DNA of 18,213 nucleotides from Xanthomonas translucens pv. translucens DSM 18974. Its GTDB lineage: Bacteria; Pseudomonadota; Gammaproteobacteria; Xanthomonadales; Xanthomonadaceae. The position numbers and the translations under genes are program-made. The notes below the pieces were generated by a model. The model was not told the origin of the DNA, made no database searches, and worked only from the letters and a program-made list of their open reading frames with translations. The stretch's first letter is position 1. Every line of letters starts with the position of its first letter. The stretch is from positions 1 through 18,213 of the forward strand of contig NZ_CAPJ01000464.1 of assembly GCF_000331775.1 (NCBI RefSeq), written 5' to 3'. Positions 6,754-16,100 of the stretch are shown here, piece by piece.

Positions 6754-8274
6754 TCAGGCGCTGCGCGCCAATGGTGCCTCGCCGCGGTCCAGGTGCCGGT
6801 ACGCGATCGCCTCGGTCAGATGCGCGGTGGCGATCGCGTCGCTGCCGGCCAGGTCGGCGATGGTGCGGGCCACGCGCAGGATGCGGTGCAGGGAGCGCGC
6901 CGACAGGCGCAGGCGGTCGATGGCGTGTTCCAGCAGCGCCTCGTCGCGCGGCTGCAGGCGGCAGTCGCGCAGGGTTTCGCTGTGGCCGAGCTGGCCGTTG
7001 GGGCAGCCGGCGCGCGCCAGCTGGCGTTGCCGCGCCTGCTCCACCCGCACGCGTACGGCGGCGCTGCTTTCGCCGGGAGCGGCATCGGCGCGCAATGCCT
7101 GCGGCGGCAGGCGCGGTACGTCCACATGCAGGTCGATGCGGTCCAGCAACGGGCCGGAGATGCGCGCGCGATAGCGGCGGATGCTGTCGTCGCTGCAGCG
7201 GCAACGGCCGCTGGCATCGCCGGCCCAGCCGCAGGGGCAGGGGTTCATCGCCGCGACCAGCTGGAAGCGGGCCGGGAATTCGGCGCTGCGCGCTGCGCGC
7301 GAGACGGTGACCGTGCCCGATTCCAGCGGCTCGCGCAGCACTTCCAGGGCGTGCCGGTTCCATTCGGGCAACTCGTCGAGGAACAACACGCCGCGATGCG
7401 CCAGCGAGATTTCGCCGGGGCGCGGATGGGTACCGCCGCCGACCAGCGACACCGCGCTGGCGGTGTGGTGCGGGGATCGATAGGGGCGTTGCCGCCAGCG
7501 CGCCGGGTCCAGGCCGCGGCCGCTGACCGAGGCGATCGCCGCTGCTTCCAGCGCCTCGGCCTCGCTGGCCTCGGGCAGGATGCCTGGCAGGCGCGAGGCC
7601 AGCAGGGTCTTGCCGCAGCCCGGGCTGCCGATCAACAACAGATGGTGATGACCGGCCGCCGCGATCTCCAGCGCGCGCCGCGCCTGGGCCTGCCCGCGCA
7701 CGTCGCTCAGGTCGGGAAACGGCGTGGCCGCGGTCGGCAGGGCTTCGGCGGCGGGCAAGGTCTTGGTGCCGTTCAAAAGCGCGCAGACTTCGAGCAGGGT
7801 GCGCGCAGTGCACGCCTGCACGTGCTGCGCCAGCGCCGCTTCGGGGCCGTTGCCGGCGGGCACGATCAGCGTGCGTCCTGCTTGGGCGGCGGCCAGCGCC
7901 GCCGGCAGCACCCCGTCCACGGCGCGCAGTTCGCCGGTCAAGGCCAGTTCGCCGAGGAATTCGTAGTTGCCCAGCGCCTGCGGGTCGAGTTGCCCTGCGG
8001 CGGCGAGGATGCCCAGCGCGATTGGCAGGTCGAAGCGGCCGCCGTCCTTGGGCAGGTCGGCCGGGGCCAGATTGACGGTGATGCGCCGCGCCGGGAATTC
8101 GTATTGCGCGCACAGGATGGCGGCGCGTACCCGGTCGCGCGATTCGCGCACCGCCGCTTCGGGCAGGCCGACGATCTGCGTGGCCGGCAGTCCGCCGGAC
8201 AGATGGACCTCGACCCGAACCGGAGGCGCAAGCACCCCCGCGCGGGCACGGCTGTGCACCAGCGCCAGGCTCAT
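6754..8274 (-). CDS. comM: YifB/ComM family Mg-chelatase-like AAA+ ATPase
   Basis: A 506-aa protein of the usual family length. ComM is a hexameric AAA+ helicase that promotes branch migration during natural transformation, acting on DNA in the cytoplasm. The N-terminal ChlI/Lon-like domain (about 1-175) includes GLPEAAVRESRDRVRAA, and NLAPADLPKDGGRFDLPIA. The Walker A motif GSPGCGKT is at 216-223 and Walker B GVLFLDE at 295-301. NPCPCG followed by CRC is the Cys cluster typical of YifB. The C-terminal helical domain contains LSARSLHRILRVARTIADL. The start MSLALVHSRA at 8274 matches the family N-terminus. It follows ubiK after only 13 bases, so the two are probably cotranscribed. comF at the left edge is another competence gene but is not linked to it. 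Confidence 0.95.
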   Translation of the reverse strand: MSLALVHSRARAGVLAPPVRVEVHLSGGLPATQIVGLPEAAVRESRDRVRAAILCAQYEFPARRITVNLAPADLPKDGGRFDLPIALGILAAAGQLDPQALGNYEFLGELALTGELRAVDGVLPAALAAAQAGRTLIVPAGNGPEAALAQHVQACTARTLLEVCALLNGTKTLPAAEALPTAATPFPDLSDVRGQAQARRALEIAAAGHHHLLLIGSPGCGKTLLASRLPGILPEASEAEALEAAAIASVSGRGLDPARWRQRPYRSPHHTASAVSLVGGGTHPRPGEISLAHRGVLFLDELPEWNRHALEVLREPLESGTVTVSRAARSAEFPARFQLVAAMNPCPCGWAGDASGRCRCSDDSIRRYRARISGPLLDRIDLHVDVPRLPPQALRADAAPGESSAAVRVRVEQARQRQLARAGCPNGQLGHSETLRDCRLQPRDEALLEHAIDRLRLSARSLHRILRVARTIADLAGSDAIATAHLTEAIAYRHLDRGEAPLARSA

Positions 8275-8287
8275 GATGGCGGGTGGA

Positions 8288-8557
8288 TCAGGCTTGCGCG
8301 GACGGCGCGTTGCCGCTGCGCGCGGCTTCCAGCGCGGCGACGCTGCGTTCCAGCGCTTCCAGCTTCTCGCGGGTGCGCAGCAGTACCGCGCGCTGCACGT
8401 CGAATTCCTCGCGGGTGACCAGGTCGAGTTTGCCCAGTCCGGCCTGCAGCGCGCTCTTGAAGGTGCTCTGCAGTTCGTCACGGGATTCGCGCAGGCCTGG
8501 CGGTACCAGGTCGCTGAGGCGGCGGGCGAGGTCGTCGAGGTGATTGAGGTCGATCAT
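8288..8557 (-). CDS. ubiK: Ubiquinone biosynthesis accessory factor UbiK (BMFP/YqiC family)
   Basis: An 89-aa protein of the family's usual size. It begins MIDLNHLDDLARRLSDLVPPG and has a C-terminal coiled coil with the hallmark LVTREEFDVQRAVLLRTREKLEALE. UbiK trimerises, binds UbiJ and lipids, and supports the Ubi complex in late ubiquinone synthesis. The start at 8557 is fixed by homology and by a GGAG seven bases upstream on the minus strand; the longer open frame is not homologous. It is the first gene of a ubiK-comM pair, and its promoter should lie in the 176-base divergent region shared with the P-II gene (8558-8733). Confidence 0.92.
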   Translation of the reverse strand: MIDLNHLDDLARRLSDLVPPGLRESRDELQSTFKSALQAGLGKLDLVTREEFDVQRAVLLRTREKLEALERSVAALEAARSGNAPSAQA

Positions 8558-8670
8558 GGCGATGCTCCGGCAGGTGACGCCAGATTGCGGCACCCTGCGG
8601 TTCGGGGCCATCGGTATCGGGCGCGGCGCGCTGTCGGAAAATTCCGGCGATGGGGCGCGCGGCCATTTGA

Positions 8671-9072
<402 letters not shown>

Positions 9073-9073
9073 G

Positions 9074-9381
9074 GCGCGCGCCGCACTGCGGTCTCGGCGT
9101 TGGCGGCGTCCGGCACTGCTGCTGGCCGGCACCGCCGGCGCAGCAGCCGGCACATGTCCACGGCGCGTTGCAGCCGCCGCAGCGGTTCCGCCAGTCGCTG
9201 GCCGACTTGCAGGCCCGGCCCTAGCTGAAGGCGCGCGCGCTGCAGGCTTTCCAGTACGTCTTCTTCCACGACGACGACGGCAGGCTGATGCTGAAGGTGC
9301 AGAACCCGCTGCACCCGGGACAACTGGAGCACTACGGATATCGGCCCGCCGGCGCCTACCTCGTCGGCGCCGGTCCGGCGC
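9074..9381 (+). pseudogene. Remnant of an unrecognised gene with signal peptide, frameshift and internal stop
   Basis: In one frame after the P-II stop there is a signal-peptide-like run (RRPALLLAGTAGAAAG, about 9107-9151) without any start codon. Shifting by one base near 9152, the next frame reads LQPPQRFRQSLADLQARP, meets TAG at 9222-9224, and continues LKARALQAFQYVFFHDDDG, RLMLKVQNPLHPGQLEHYG and YRPAGAYLVGAGPALNR. The composition (aromatics, acidic residues, few Arg runs) looks like real coding sequence rather than a shadow. I do not recognise the family. It runs up to the speE stop. The missing start, shifted frame and stop together suggest a decayed small exported protein; sequencing error alone would need several mistakes. 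Confidence 0.55.
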
Positions 9382-10233
9382 TTAACCGCCCAACGCCTCG
9401 GCCACGAACGGCGGCAGCACCTGGGTGCCGGTGTGCAGGTGCGCGCTGTAGTAACGGGTGACGAACGGCTTGGCTGCCGCGTCGGCTTCGCGGAAGTCGA
9501 AACCGCCGGATTTGCGCGCCAGGGTCACGCTCCACCAGCCGGTCGGGTAGCACGGCTGCGGGAACGGCACGGTGTGGAAGCTGGCGAAGCCGGCCTTGCC
9601 CATCTCGGTGCGCATTTCCTTGATCAGGTCCAGCAGCGCCAGCGGCGATTCGGACTGCTGCACCAGGATGCCGTCGTCCTTCAGCGCCTTGAAGCAACTG
9701 GCGTAGAACGTCTTGTTGAACAGGCCCTCGGCCGGGCCGACCGGATCGGTGGAATCGACGATGACGATGTCCACGCTGCCGGCCGGGCAGTTGGCCATGT
9801 AGGCGATGCCGTCGTCGAACAGCAGCTCGGCGCGCGGATCGGCGTTGGACTCGCACAGCTCAGGAAAGTACTTCTCTGCCATGCGCGTGACCTGCTCGTC
9901 GATGTCGCACTGGGTGGCGCGCTCCACGCCGGGGTGCTTGAGCACTTCGCGCAGGGTGCCGCAGTCGCCGCCGCCGATGATCACCACGCGCTTGGGCGCG
10001 GCGTGGGTGAACAGCGCCGGGTGGCTGATCATCTCGTGGTAAAAGAAGTTGTCGCGCGTGGTCAGCATCACCGCGCCGTCGATCACCATCAACTTGCCCC
10101 AGTCGGTGGTGTCGTAGATCTCGATCTTCTGGAACGGCGACTGCACCTCGTCCAGCTTGCCGGTGATGCGATAGCCGATGGCCGAGCCGGTGGGCTGGAA
10201 GTGTTCGATGTACCAGTTGTCGTTGGCGCTCAT
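9382..10233 (-). CDS. speE: Polyamine aminopropyltransferase (spermidine synthase) SpeE
   Basis: A 283-aa cytoplasmic enzyme that transfers an aminopropyl group from decarboxylated S-adenosylmethionine to putrescine, making spermidine. The N-terminal beta domain begins NWYIEHFQPTGSAIGY. The Rossmann-like core has VVIIGGGDCGTLREVLKH (83-100, nucleoside binding), then CDIDEQV, LLFDDGIAYM (138-146), and the catalytic IVDSTDPVGPAEGLF (158-172, with Asp160). The start MSANDNWY at 10233 is chosen by homology and by AGGA about seven bases upstream on the minus strand. It diverges from speA, so two enzymes of the same pathway flank one regulatory region. No lesions are seen. Confidence 0.96.
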   Translation of the reverse strand: MSANDNWYIEHFQPTGSAIGYRITGKLDEVQSPFQKIEIYDTTDWGKLMVIDGAVMLTTRDNFFYHEMISHPALFTHAAPKRVVIIGGGDCGTLREVLKHPGVERATQCDIDEQVTRMAEKYFPELCESNADPRAELLFDDGIAYMANCPAGSVDIVIVDSTDPVGPAEGLFNKTFYASCFKALKDDGILVQQSESPLALLDLIKEMRTEMGKAGFASFHTVPFPQPCYPTGWWSVTLARKSGGFDFREADAAAKPFVTRYYSAHLHTGTQVLPPFVAEALGG

Positions 10234-10270
10234 GCGATGTCCTAAGAAAGCGGAAAGAATGCAGGCTATT

Positions 10271-10305
10271 CCTTCTCCCACCGAGAGAAGGTGGCGCGCA
10301 GCGCC
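10271..10305. repeat. Double-hairpin intergenic repeat between speE and speA
   Basis: CCTTCTC (10271-10277) pairs with GAGAAGG (10285-10291), followed directly by GGCGC (10293-10297) pairing with GCGCC (10301-10305), then CGGATGAGGGTAGGG. The tandem of a CTTCTCC...GAGAAGG stem, a GCGC stem and a GGATGAGGG tail resembles a dispersed intergenic repeat I recall from xanthomonad genomes. No second copy lies in this window, so repeat status is from memory and not shown here. Confidence 0.5.
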
Positions 10306-10407
10306 GGATGAGGGTAGGGAGCAGCCTCGTGCAGTCAGACCACACGACACGGCACCCGAACCCAAACCCACCCAGCTCCCACTACGGCAGGGGCGTCAGG
10401 TCGGCGC

Positions 10408-10447
10408 GGATTGTAACGGAGCCCACGCGTAGCAGGCGTTACAATCC
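10408..10447. promoter_or_regulatory. Inverted repeat with facing TACAAT elements in the speE-speA divergent region
   Basis: GGATTGTAACG (10408-10418) and CGTTACAATCC (10437-10447) are perfect 11-bp inverted arms separated by 18 bases. Each arm contains TACAAT, a good -10 hexamer: on the plus strand at 10440-10445 (32 bases before the speA ATG) and on the minus strand at 10415-10410, pointing to speE. No good -35 accompanies either one. This could be a symmetric divergent promoter, an operator for a dimeric regulator, or both. Confidence 0.5.
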
Positions 10448-10476
10448 ACGCCCCCTTTCTCCGCCGAGCCGCCACG

Positions 10477-12366
10477 ATGAGCGATTGGTCCCTCGACCAG
10501 GCCCGCAAGACCTATTCGATCCCGCATTGGGCCGATGGGTATTTCGACGTGGATGCGGCCGGCCGGATGGTGGTGCGCCCGCAAGGCGCCGATGGCGTGG
10601 CGATCGCGTTGCCCGAGGTGGTGGACGCCGCGCGCGCGGCCGGCGCCAAGCTGCCGATGCTGGTGCGCTTTCCGGACATCCTGGGCGAGCGCCTGGGCAA
10701 GCTGCAGTCGGCCTTCGCCCAGGCCCAGGCCGACTGGGACTACGCCGGCGGCTACACCGCGGTGTACCCGATCAAGGTCAACCAGCACCGCGGCGTGGCC
10801 GGCACCCTGGCCAGCCACCACGGCGAGGGCTTCGGTCTGGAAGCGGGCAGCAAGCCGGAACTGATGGCGGTGCTGGCGCTGTCGCGGCCGGGCGGGCTGA
10901 TCGTCTGCAACGGCTACAAGGACCGCGAATACATCCGCCTGGCGCTGATCGGGCGCAAGCTGGGCTTGCAGACCTTCATCGTCATCGAGAAGCCGTCGGA
11001 GCTGAAGCTGGTGCTGGAGGAAGCGCGCGCGCTGGACGTCAAGCCGGGCCTGGGCGTGCGCATGCGCCTGGCCTCGCTGGGCGCGGGCAAGTGGCAGAAC
11101 AGCGGCGGCGACAAGGCCAAGTTCGGCTTGTCGCCGCGGCAGGTGCTGGACCTGTGGAAGGCGCTGCGCGACACCGAGTACGCCGAGTCGCTGAACCTGC
11201 TGCACTTCCACATGGGTTCGCAGATCTCCAACGTGCGCGACATCGCCAACGGCATGCGCGAGGCCACGCGCTATTTCGTCGAGCTGTCCAAGCTGGGTGC
11301 GAAGATCAGCCACGTCGACGTCGGCGGCGGCCTGGGCATCGACTACGAAGGCACCCGCTCGCGCAGCTACTGCTCGATCAACTACGGCCTGCATTCCTAC
11401 GCCAGCAACATCGTGCAGCCGCTGGCCAACGCCTGCGAGGAACACGGCCTGCCGCCGCCGCGCATCGTCACCGAGTGCGGCCGCGCGATGACCGCGCACC
11501 ACGCGGTGCTGATCGCCAACGTTTCGGAAGTGGAGCAGGCGCCGGAAGGGCGCGTGCCCGACGCGCACGCCGACGAACCGGCGGCGATCCGCCACCTGCG
11601 CGAGATCCACGACGAGCTGGACGTGCGCCCGGCGGTGGAGCTGTTCCAGGAAGCGCAGCATTTCCATGCCGAAGGCCTGTCCAGCTACGCGCTGGGCCAG
11701 ATCGACCTGCCGCAGCGCGCGCGCATCGACGACCTGTTCTACGCCATCGCGCACGGCGTGCGCGCGCGCCTGAGCCATGAGGAAAAAAGCCACCGCCCGG
11801 TGCTGGACGAGCTCAACGAGCGGCTGGTGGACAAGTATTTCGTCAACTTCAGCGTGTTCGAATCGATCCCCGACGTGTGGGCGATCGATCAGGTGTTCCC
11901 GATCGTGCCGATCGAGCGCCTGAACGAGGCGCCGGCGCGACGCGGGGTGATCTGCGACATGACCTGCGACTCCGACGGCATGGTCAAGACCTACGTCGAG
12001 AACGAGAGCCTGGACAGCTCGCTGCCGCTGCACGAGCTGCGCGCGGGCGAGAGCTACCGGCTCGGCTTCTTCCTGGTCGGCGCCTACCAGGAGATCCTCG
12101 GCGACATCCACAACTTGTTCGGCGACACCGATGCGATCGAGGTCAGCGTCGATGGCGACGGCTACCGCATCGCCCAGCAGCGCCGCGGCGACACCACCGA
12201 CGTGATGCTGGACTACGTGGGCTATGGACTGGCCGACCTGCGCGCGGCCTACGCCAAGCGCGTGGCCGCCGCGCAGCTGCCGGCGGCGCAGGCGCAGGCC
12301 TTGTCGGCGGCGCTGGAGGCGGGGCTGACCGGCTACACCTATCTGTCGGACGAGCCGCTGGGCTGA
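10477..12366 (+). CDS. speA: Biosynthetic arginine decarboxylase SpeA
   Basis: A 629-aa PLP-dependent (fold III, alanine-racemase-like) enzyme that converts arginine to agmatine, the first step of the agmatine route to putrescine; size matches the family. YPIKVNQHRGV (97-107) carries the PLP lysine Lys100. The barrel continues with HMGSQIS (245-251), VDVGGGLGIDYEGT and TECGRAMTAHHA. CDMTCDSDG (493-501) has Cys497, the conserved active-site cysteine supplied across the dimer. The C-terminal part contains GAYQEILGDIHNLFGDTDA. The ATG at 10477 matches the family N-terminus (DQARKTYSIPHWADGYFDV); the ribosome binding site is weak. It diverges from speE. The gene is intact. Confidence 0.97.
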   Translation: MSDWSLDQARKTYSIPHWADGYFDVDAAGRMVVRPQGADGVAIALPEVVDAARAAGAKLPMLVRFPDILGERLGKLQSAFAQAQADWDYAGGYTAVYPIKVNQHRGVAGTLASHHGEGFGLEAGSKPELMAVLALSRPGGLIVCNGYKDREYIRLALIGRKLGLQTFIVIEKPSELKLVLEEARALDVKPGLGVRMRLASLGAGKWQNSGGDKAKFGLSPRQVLDLWKALRDTEYAESLNLLHFHMGSQISNVRDIANGMREATRYFVELSKLGAKISHVDVGGGLGIDYEGTRSRSYCSINYGLHSYASNIVQPLANACEEHGLPPPRIVTECGRAMTAHHAVLIANVSEVEQAPEGRVPDAHADEPAAIRHLREIHDELDVRPAVELFQEAQHFHAEGLSSYALGQIDLPQRARIDDLFYAIAHGVRARLSHEEKSHRPVLDELNERLVDKYFVNFSVFESIPDVWAIDQVFPIVPIERLNEAPARRGVICDMTCDSDGMVKTYVENESLDSSLPLHELRAGESYRLGFFLVGAYQEILGDIHNLFGDTDAIEVSVDGDGYRIAQQRRGDTTDVMLDYVGYGLADLRAAYAKRVAAAQLPAAQAQALSAALEAGLTGYTYLSDEPLG

Positions 12367-13104
12367 TCGACCCGACATGCGCTAGCCGCCAGCGCGCGCC
12401 GCCGGCCCGCACCGTGGGCGGCGGGTACACCGCCGCTGCTACGGCTGGCGATTGCGGCAGCGCACCTGTCATCGTCGACGCTGCATGTCGGTGCTATCCG
12501 GCGGCTTCGCCATGCTAAGCAAGCAGCACTGCGCGCATGCCCCTGTGCTGCGGGCATCGCCTGACCAGGATGTCGCTGCGGGTTTGCCCGCCCACGCGTG
12601 TCGATGAGCATGCAGGTTGAAGCGTGGTGACAGTGCTGCCTTGGCCGCGCATGGCGGCTTATGGCGTTCCACATCTGCGTGGTCTGCGTGCGCGCAGATG
12701 CCGCGACTGATACAGATCGAAAGCGACAGTGGTTCGAATCACTGTTTTATCGGTATGTCTACGGTGGCGGACATGGGATTGTGATTTGCTCCAAAAGATG
12801 TCGGTGGACAGTGCGCAAACGCGCACGGAAACTCTTTACATCGAATCCAATGATTAACTGTCGTTTTTATCCGGCTGTAGCGGCTGCTTGCTTGTAATTG
12901 TTCAATCAGGGCAATGATCTGCCGTCATCAAGCCGTTGCTTGACGTGGGGTTAGTGTTTGCGCGGTTCTCCGGATTTTTCCGGTTTCCGGACCGGGGGTC
13001 ATATTAACTCGATCTCAATCCGACTCCTTGTGGGTCGTGCTTTCTCGACGCCGATTTCGGCGCCGATGGCAACGCCTTGCGAGCGAGTCCAAAAGGAGCA
13101 TGCA
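12367..13104. other. 738-base non-coding stretch before the NRPS, partly AT-rich
   Basis: No convincing gene is present. The first 300 bases are GC-rich and may be decayed coding or spacer DNA. From about 12700 to 13000 the DNA is notably AT-richer than the rest of the window. It holds a hairpin CATCTGCG/CGCAGATG (12672-12679 with 12693-12700), a 20-base dyad (12726-12745), a hairpin GTGCGC/GCGCAC around AAAC (12811-12826), and four CCGG tetramers within 26 bases (12970-12995). The NRPS promoter probably lies here, but no confident -35/-10 pair was found. The Shine-Dalgarno AAGGAG at 13093-13098 belongs to the NRPS. Confidence 0.5.
12726..12745. promoter_or_regulatory. 20-base near-perfect dyad upstream of the NRPS
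   Basis: ACAGTG and CACTGT flank GTTCGAAT; only the G/T pair next to the central TTCGAA fails strict symmetry. A 20-base dyad of this kind could bind a dimeric regulator. It is also followed by TTTTAT, so on the plus strand it could form a weak terminator for a transcript arriving from the speA side. It is about 360 bases from both speA and the NRPS start. Confidence 0.4.
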
Positions 13105-16100
13105 ATGAACCAGCTCTCCTGCGGTTCCCTGCCTTTGACCATCGCCCAGCGCGGACTATGGGTCGCACAGAAAATCAATCCGAAGGCTTCGCTGAATTTG
13201 TCGGAGGCGCTGGAACTGTTCGGTCCGATCCAGCCGCAACTGATCCTGCGCGCATCGCGGCAGGTAGTGTGCGAATTCGAGGCTATCCGGACGCGCATCG
13301 TCGAAGAGAACGGTATGCCGCGACAGCGGGTGGAGGCCGAATACCTTGGCGATTTTCCGTATCTCGATCTGAGCGGCGAGGCGGCGCCACGGCAGGCGGC
13401 CGAGCGCTGGATCGCGCAGGCGATTGAGCGGCAGTGGGACATCGCGCGCGATCCGCTGTGGAGTTGCGTGCTGTTCCGGCTGGGCGAAGACCACTATCTG
13501 TGGGTGCAATACGCGCACCATATTATGATGGACGGCTACAGCGGCGGCATGGCCGCGCAGCGGCTGGCCGAGCTCTACAGCGCCTATGCCGCGGGCGTCG
13601 AGCCGCCGGCGAGCACGGCGGGTGCCCTGGCCGGGCTGGTCGAGCTGGAAGCGTCATACCGCGAGTCCGAACGTTGCCGTCGCGATCGCGACTACTGGAT
13701 GCAGCAGCTGGCCAACCCCCCGCCGGCGGTGAGACTGACGCGCCGACCCGGCGCGTTGCAGTGCGGCTCTTTGCGCAGTACGGGCTACCTGTCCAGTGCG
13801 CAGATCGCGCGTCTGCGCGAACTCGGCGCACTGTACGGCGCCACGCTGCCGCAGTTGCTGATCGCGTTGGTCGCCGCGTTCTACCACCGCAATACCGGCG
13901 CGGAGGATCTGATCTTCGGCATGCCGGTGACCGGACGGGTCAACCGCCAGTATCGCAGCACGCCGGGCATGGTCGCCAATGCGGTGTCGATCCGTCTGGC
14001 AATGGCGCCGCAGGCGCCGTTCCATAGCCTGTTCGCGCAGGTGGCGTCCGTGGTCAGATCGGCACTGCGGCATCAGCAATATCGCTACGAAGATCTTCGC
14101 CGCGACCTGGGTCTGGTCCGCAACGACCAGCAGCTGGCATGGCTGGCGGTGAACATCGAGGCGTTCGACTACGCGCTGGATTTCGGCGGCGTGCAGGCGA
14201 TTCCGCACAATCTGTCCAACGGCTCGTTCGAGGATCTGACCATCTTCTTCTACGAACGCGGCAATGGTGCCGACGTGCGCTTCGATTTCGATGCCAATCC
14301 TGGCCTGTACACCCGCGAAGAACTGGACGAACACCGCCGGCGCCTGCTGCAACTGGTCGATTCGGTGCTGGACGATCCAACCCAGGCGTTGGGGCAGGTG
14401 GACATGCTTGGTGCGCAGGAGCGCGCGCGCCTGCTCTACGACTGGAACCGCACCGACGCCGCGTTGCCCGAGCCGAGCAGCCTGCCGCACTGGTTCGCGC
14501 AGCAGGCTGCCGCTACGCCCGATGCGGTCGCGGTGCGTTGCGCTAGCCAAGCGCTGGACTACCGCAGCCTGCAGCAGCGCAGCGCGCAGCTGGCGGCGCA
14601 GTGGGTCGAGGAGGGGATGTCGCCGGGCGACGTGATCGCGGTGGCGTTGCCGCGCAGCGAGCAGTTGCTGGTGGTGCTGTTGGCGGTGATGTGGAGCGGC
14701 GCCACGTATTTGCCGCTGGACCCGCTGGGTCCGGCGGAGCGCAACGCGACGATACTGAAAGACTCCGGCGCGATCGCGCTGGTGTGCGAACCGGCGCAGT
14801 GGGAGCAGCATGCGCTGGGCGGCATCGTGTGGCTCGATCCGCAGGCAGGGACCGATCGGGCGCCGTTGCCCGCGCCGCGCGCCACGGCCGATGGCATCGC
14901 CTATCTGCTCTACACCTCCGGTTCCACCGGAACGCCCAAGGGGGTGGAGGTCAGCCACCGCAATCTGGCCAGCTTCCTGTTCGCCATGCAGGAGGAACTG
15001 CAGTTGCAGGCCAGCGACCGGGTGCTGGCGCTGACTACGATCAGTTTCGATATCGCCGCGCTGGAGCTGTATTTGCCGCTGATCTGCGGCGCCAGCGCGG
15101 TCGTGGCCGGCGATGGTTTGCTGCACGATCCGCACGGCCTGTCGCGGCTGATCGCGCGCGAGCGCATCAGCCTGATGCAGGCCACGCCCTCGCTGTGGCG
15201 CATCCTGCTGGCCAACGAGGATCTGCCATTGCAGCAGGTGCACGCCCTGGTCGGCGGCGAAACGCTCAGCGGCGAGTTGGCGACCCGGCTGCTGCAGCGT
15301 AGCGCACGGCTGACCCACCTGTACGGCCCTACCGAAACCACGGTGTGGTCCACGGTGATGCGCCTGACCCCGGCCGAGACGGCATCGGTGCCGATCGGCC
15401 GGCCGCTGCGCAATACGCGCGTCTATGTACTCGACGGCCAGCAGCAGCCGGTCCCTACCGGCGCCAGTGGCGAGCTCTACATCGGCGGTGCCGGCGTGGC
15501 CAAGGGCTACAGGAAGCGGCAGCAGCTCAACGATGCGTCCTTCCTGCCCGATCCGTTCGTCGCCGATGGCGGGCGCATGTACCGCACCGGCGATCTGGCG
15601 CGTTGGCGCGAGGACGGGGTGCTGGAATTCCTCGGCCGCGCCGACGCGCAACTGAAGATCCGCGGACACCGGGTCGAACCGGGCGAAGTGGAGGCCGCAC
15701 TGCTGCTGCATCCGGCAATCGCCGCGGCCGCGGTCGTCGGCCACCGCGACGGCGATGGCGCGATGCAACTGGTCGCCTATCTGGTGGCGGCCGGCGACGC
15801 GATGCTGCCGACGCTTGATGCGCTGCGCCAGCAACTGCAGGCGCGTTTGCCCAAGCACATGCTGCCGACCGTGTGCATGGCGTTGCCGGCACTGCCGCTG
15901 ACCCCCAACGGCAAGCTCGACCGCAAGGCGCTGCCGGTTCCGGGCAGAGCGGAGGCTCCGCGCTACGTGGCCCCGCGCACTGCGCTGGAGCAGCGCCTGG
16001 TCGCGCTGTGGCAGCGCTTGCTGGGGGTGGAGCGGATCGGCGTGCACGACAACTTCTTCGAACTGGGCGGCGACTCGTTGACCGCTGCCGAACTGCTGGC

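Noticed and set aside
6691..8418. Long plus-strand open frame over comM and ubiK
   Set aside because: Antisense shadow of comM; Gln/Ala/Arg-rich with no recognisable domain.
10396..12378. Long minus-strand open frame over speA
   Set aside because: Low-complexity shadow composition opposite a well-recognised enzyme gene.
12726..12745. Possible tRNA T-arm (GGTTCGAATC)
   Set aside because: In the register that gives a proper 7-base T loop the stem does not pair, and no acceptor or anticodon arm is found around it.
12661..12897. 78-codon open frame in the AT-rich stretch before the NRPS
   Set aside because: No ribosome binding site, no recognisable motif, and it runs across the dyad and hairpins.
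12958..13104. Longer N-terminus for the NRPS starting at 12958
   Set aside because: The extra 49 residues have no homology and lack a ribosome binding site, while ATG 13105 has AAGGAG at the right distance and condensation-domain homology starts at once.
12700..13104. Plant-inducible promoter box (TTCGC-N15-TTCGC) upstream of the NRPS
   Set aside because: I looked for paired TTCGC motifs at the required spacing and found none.
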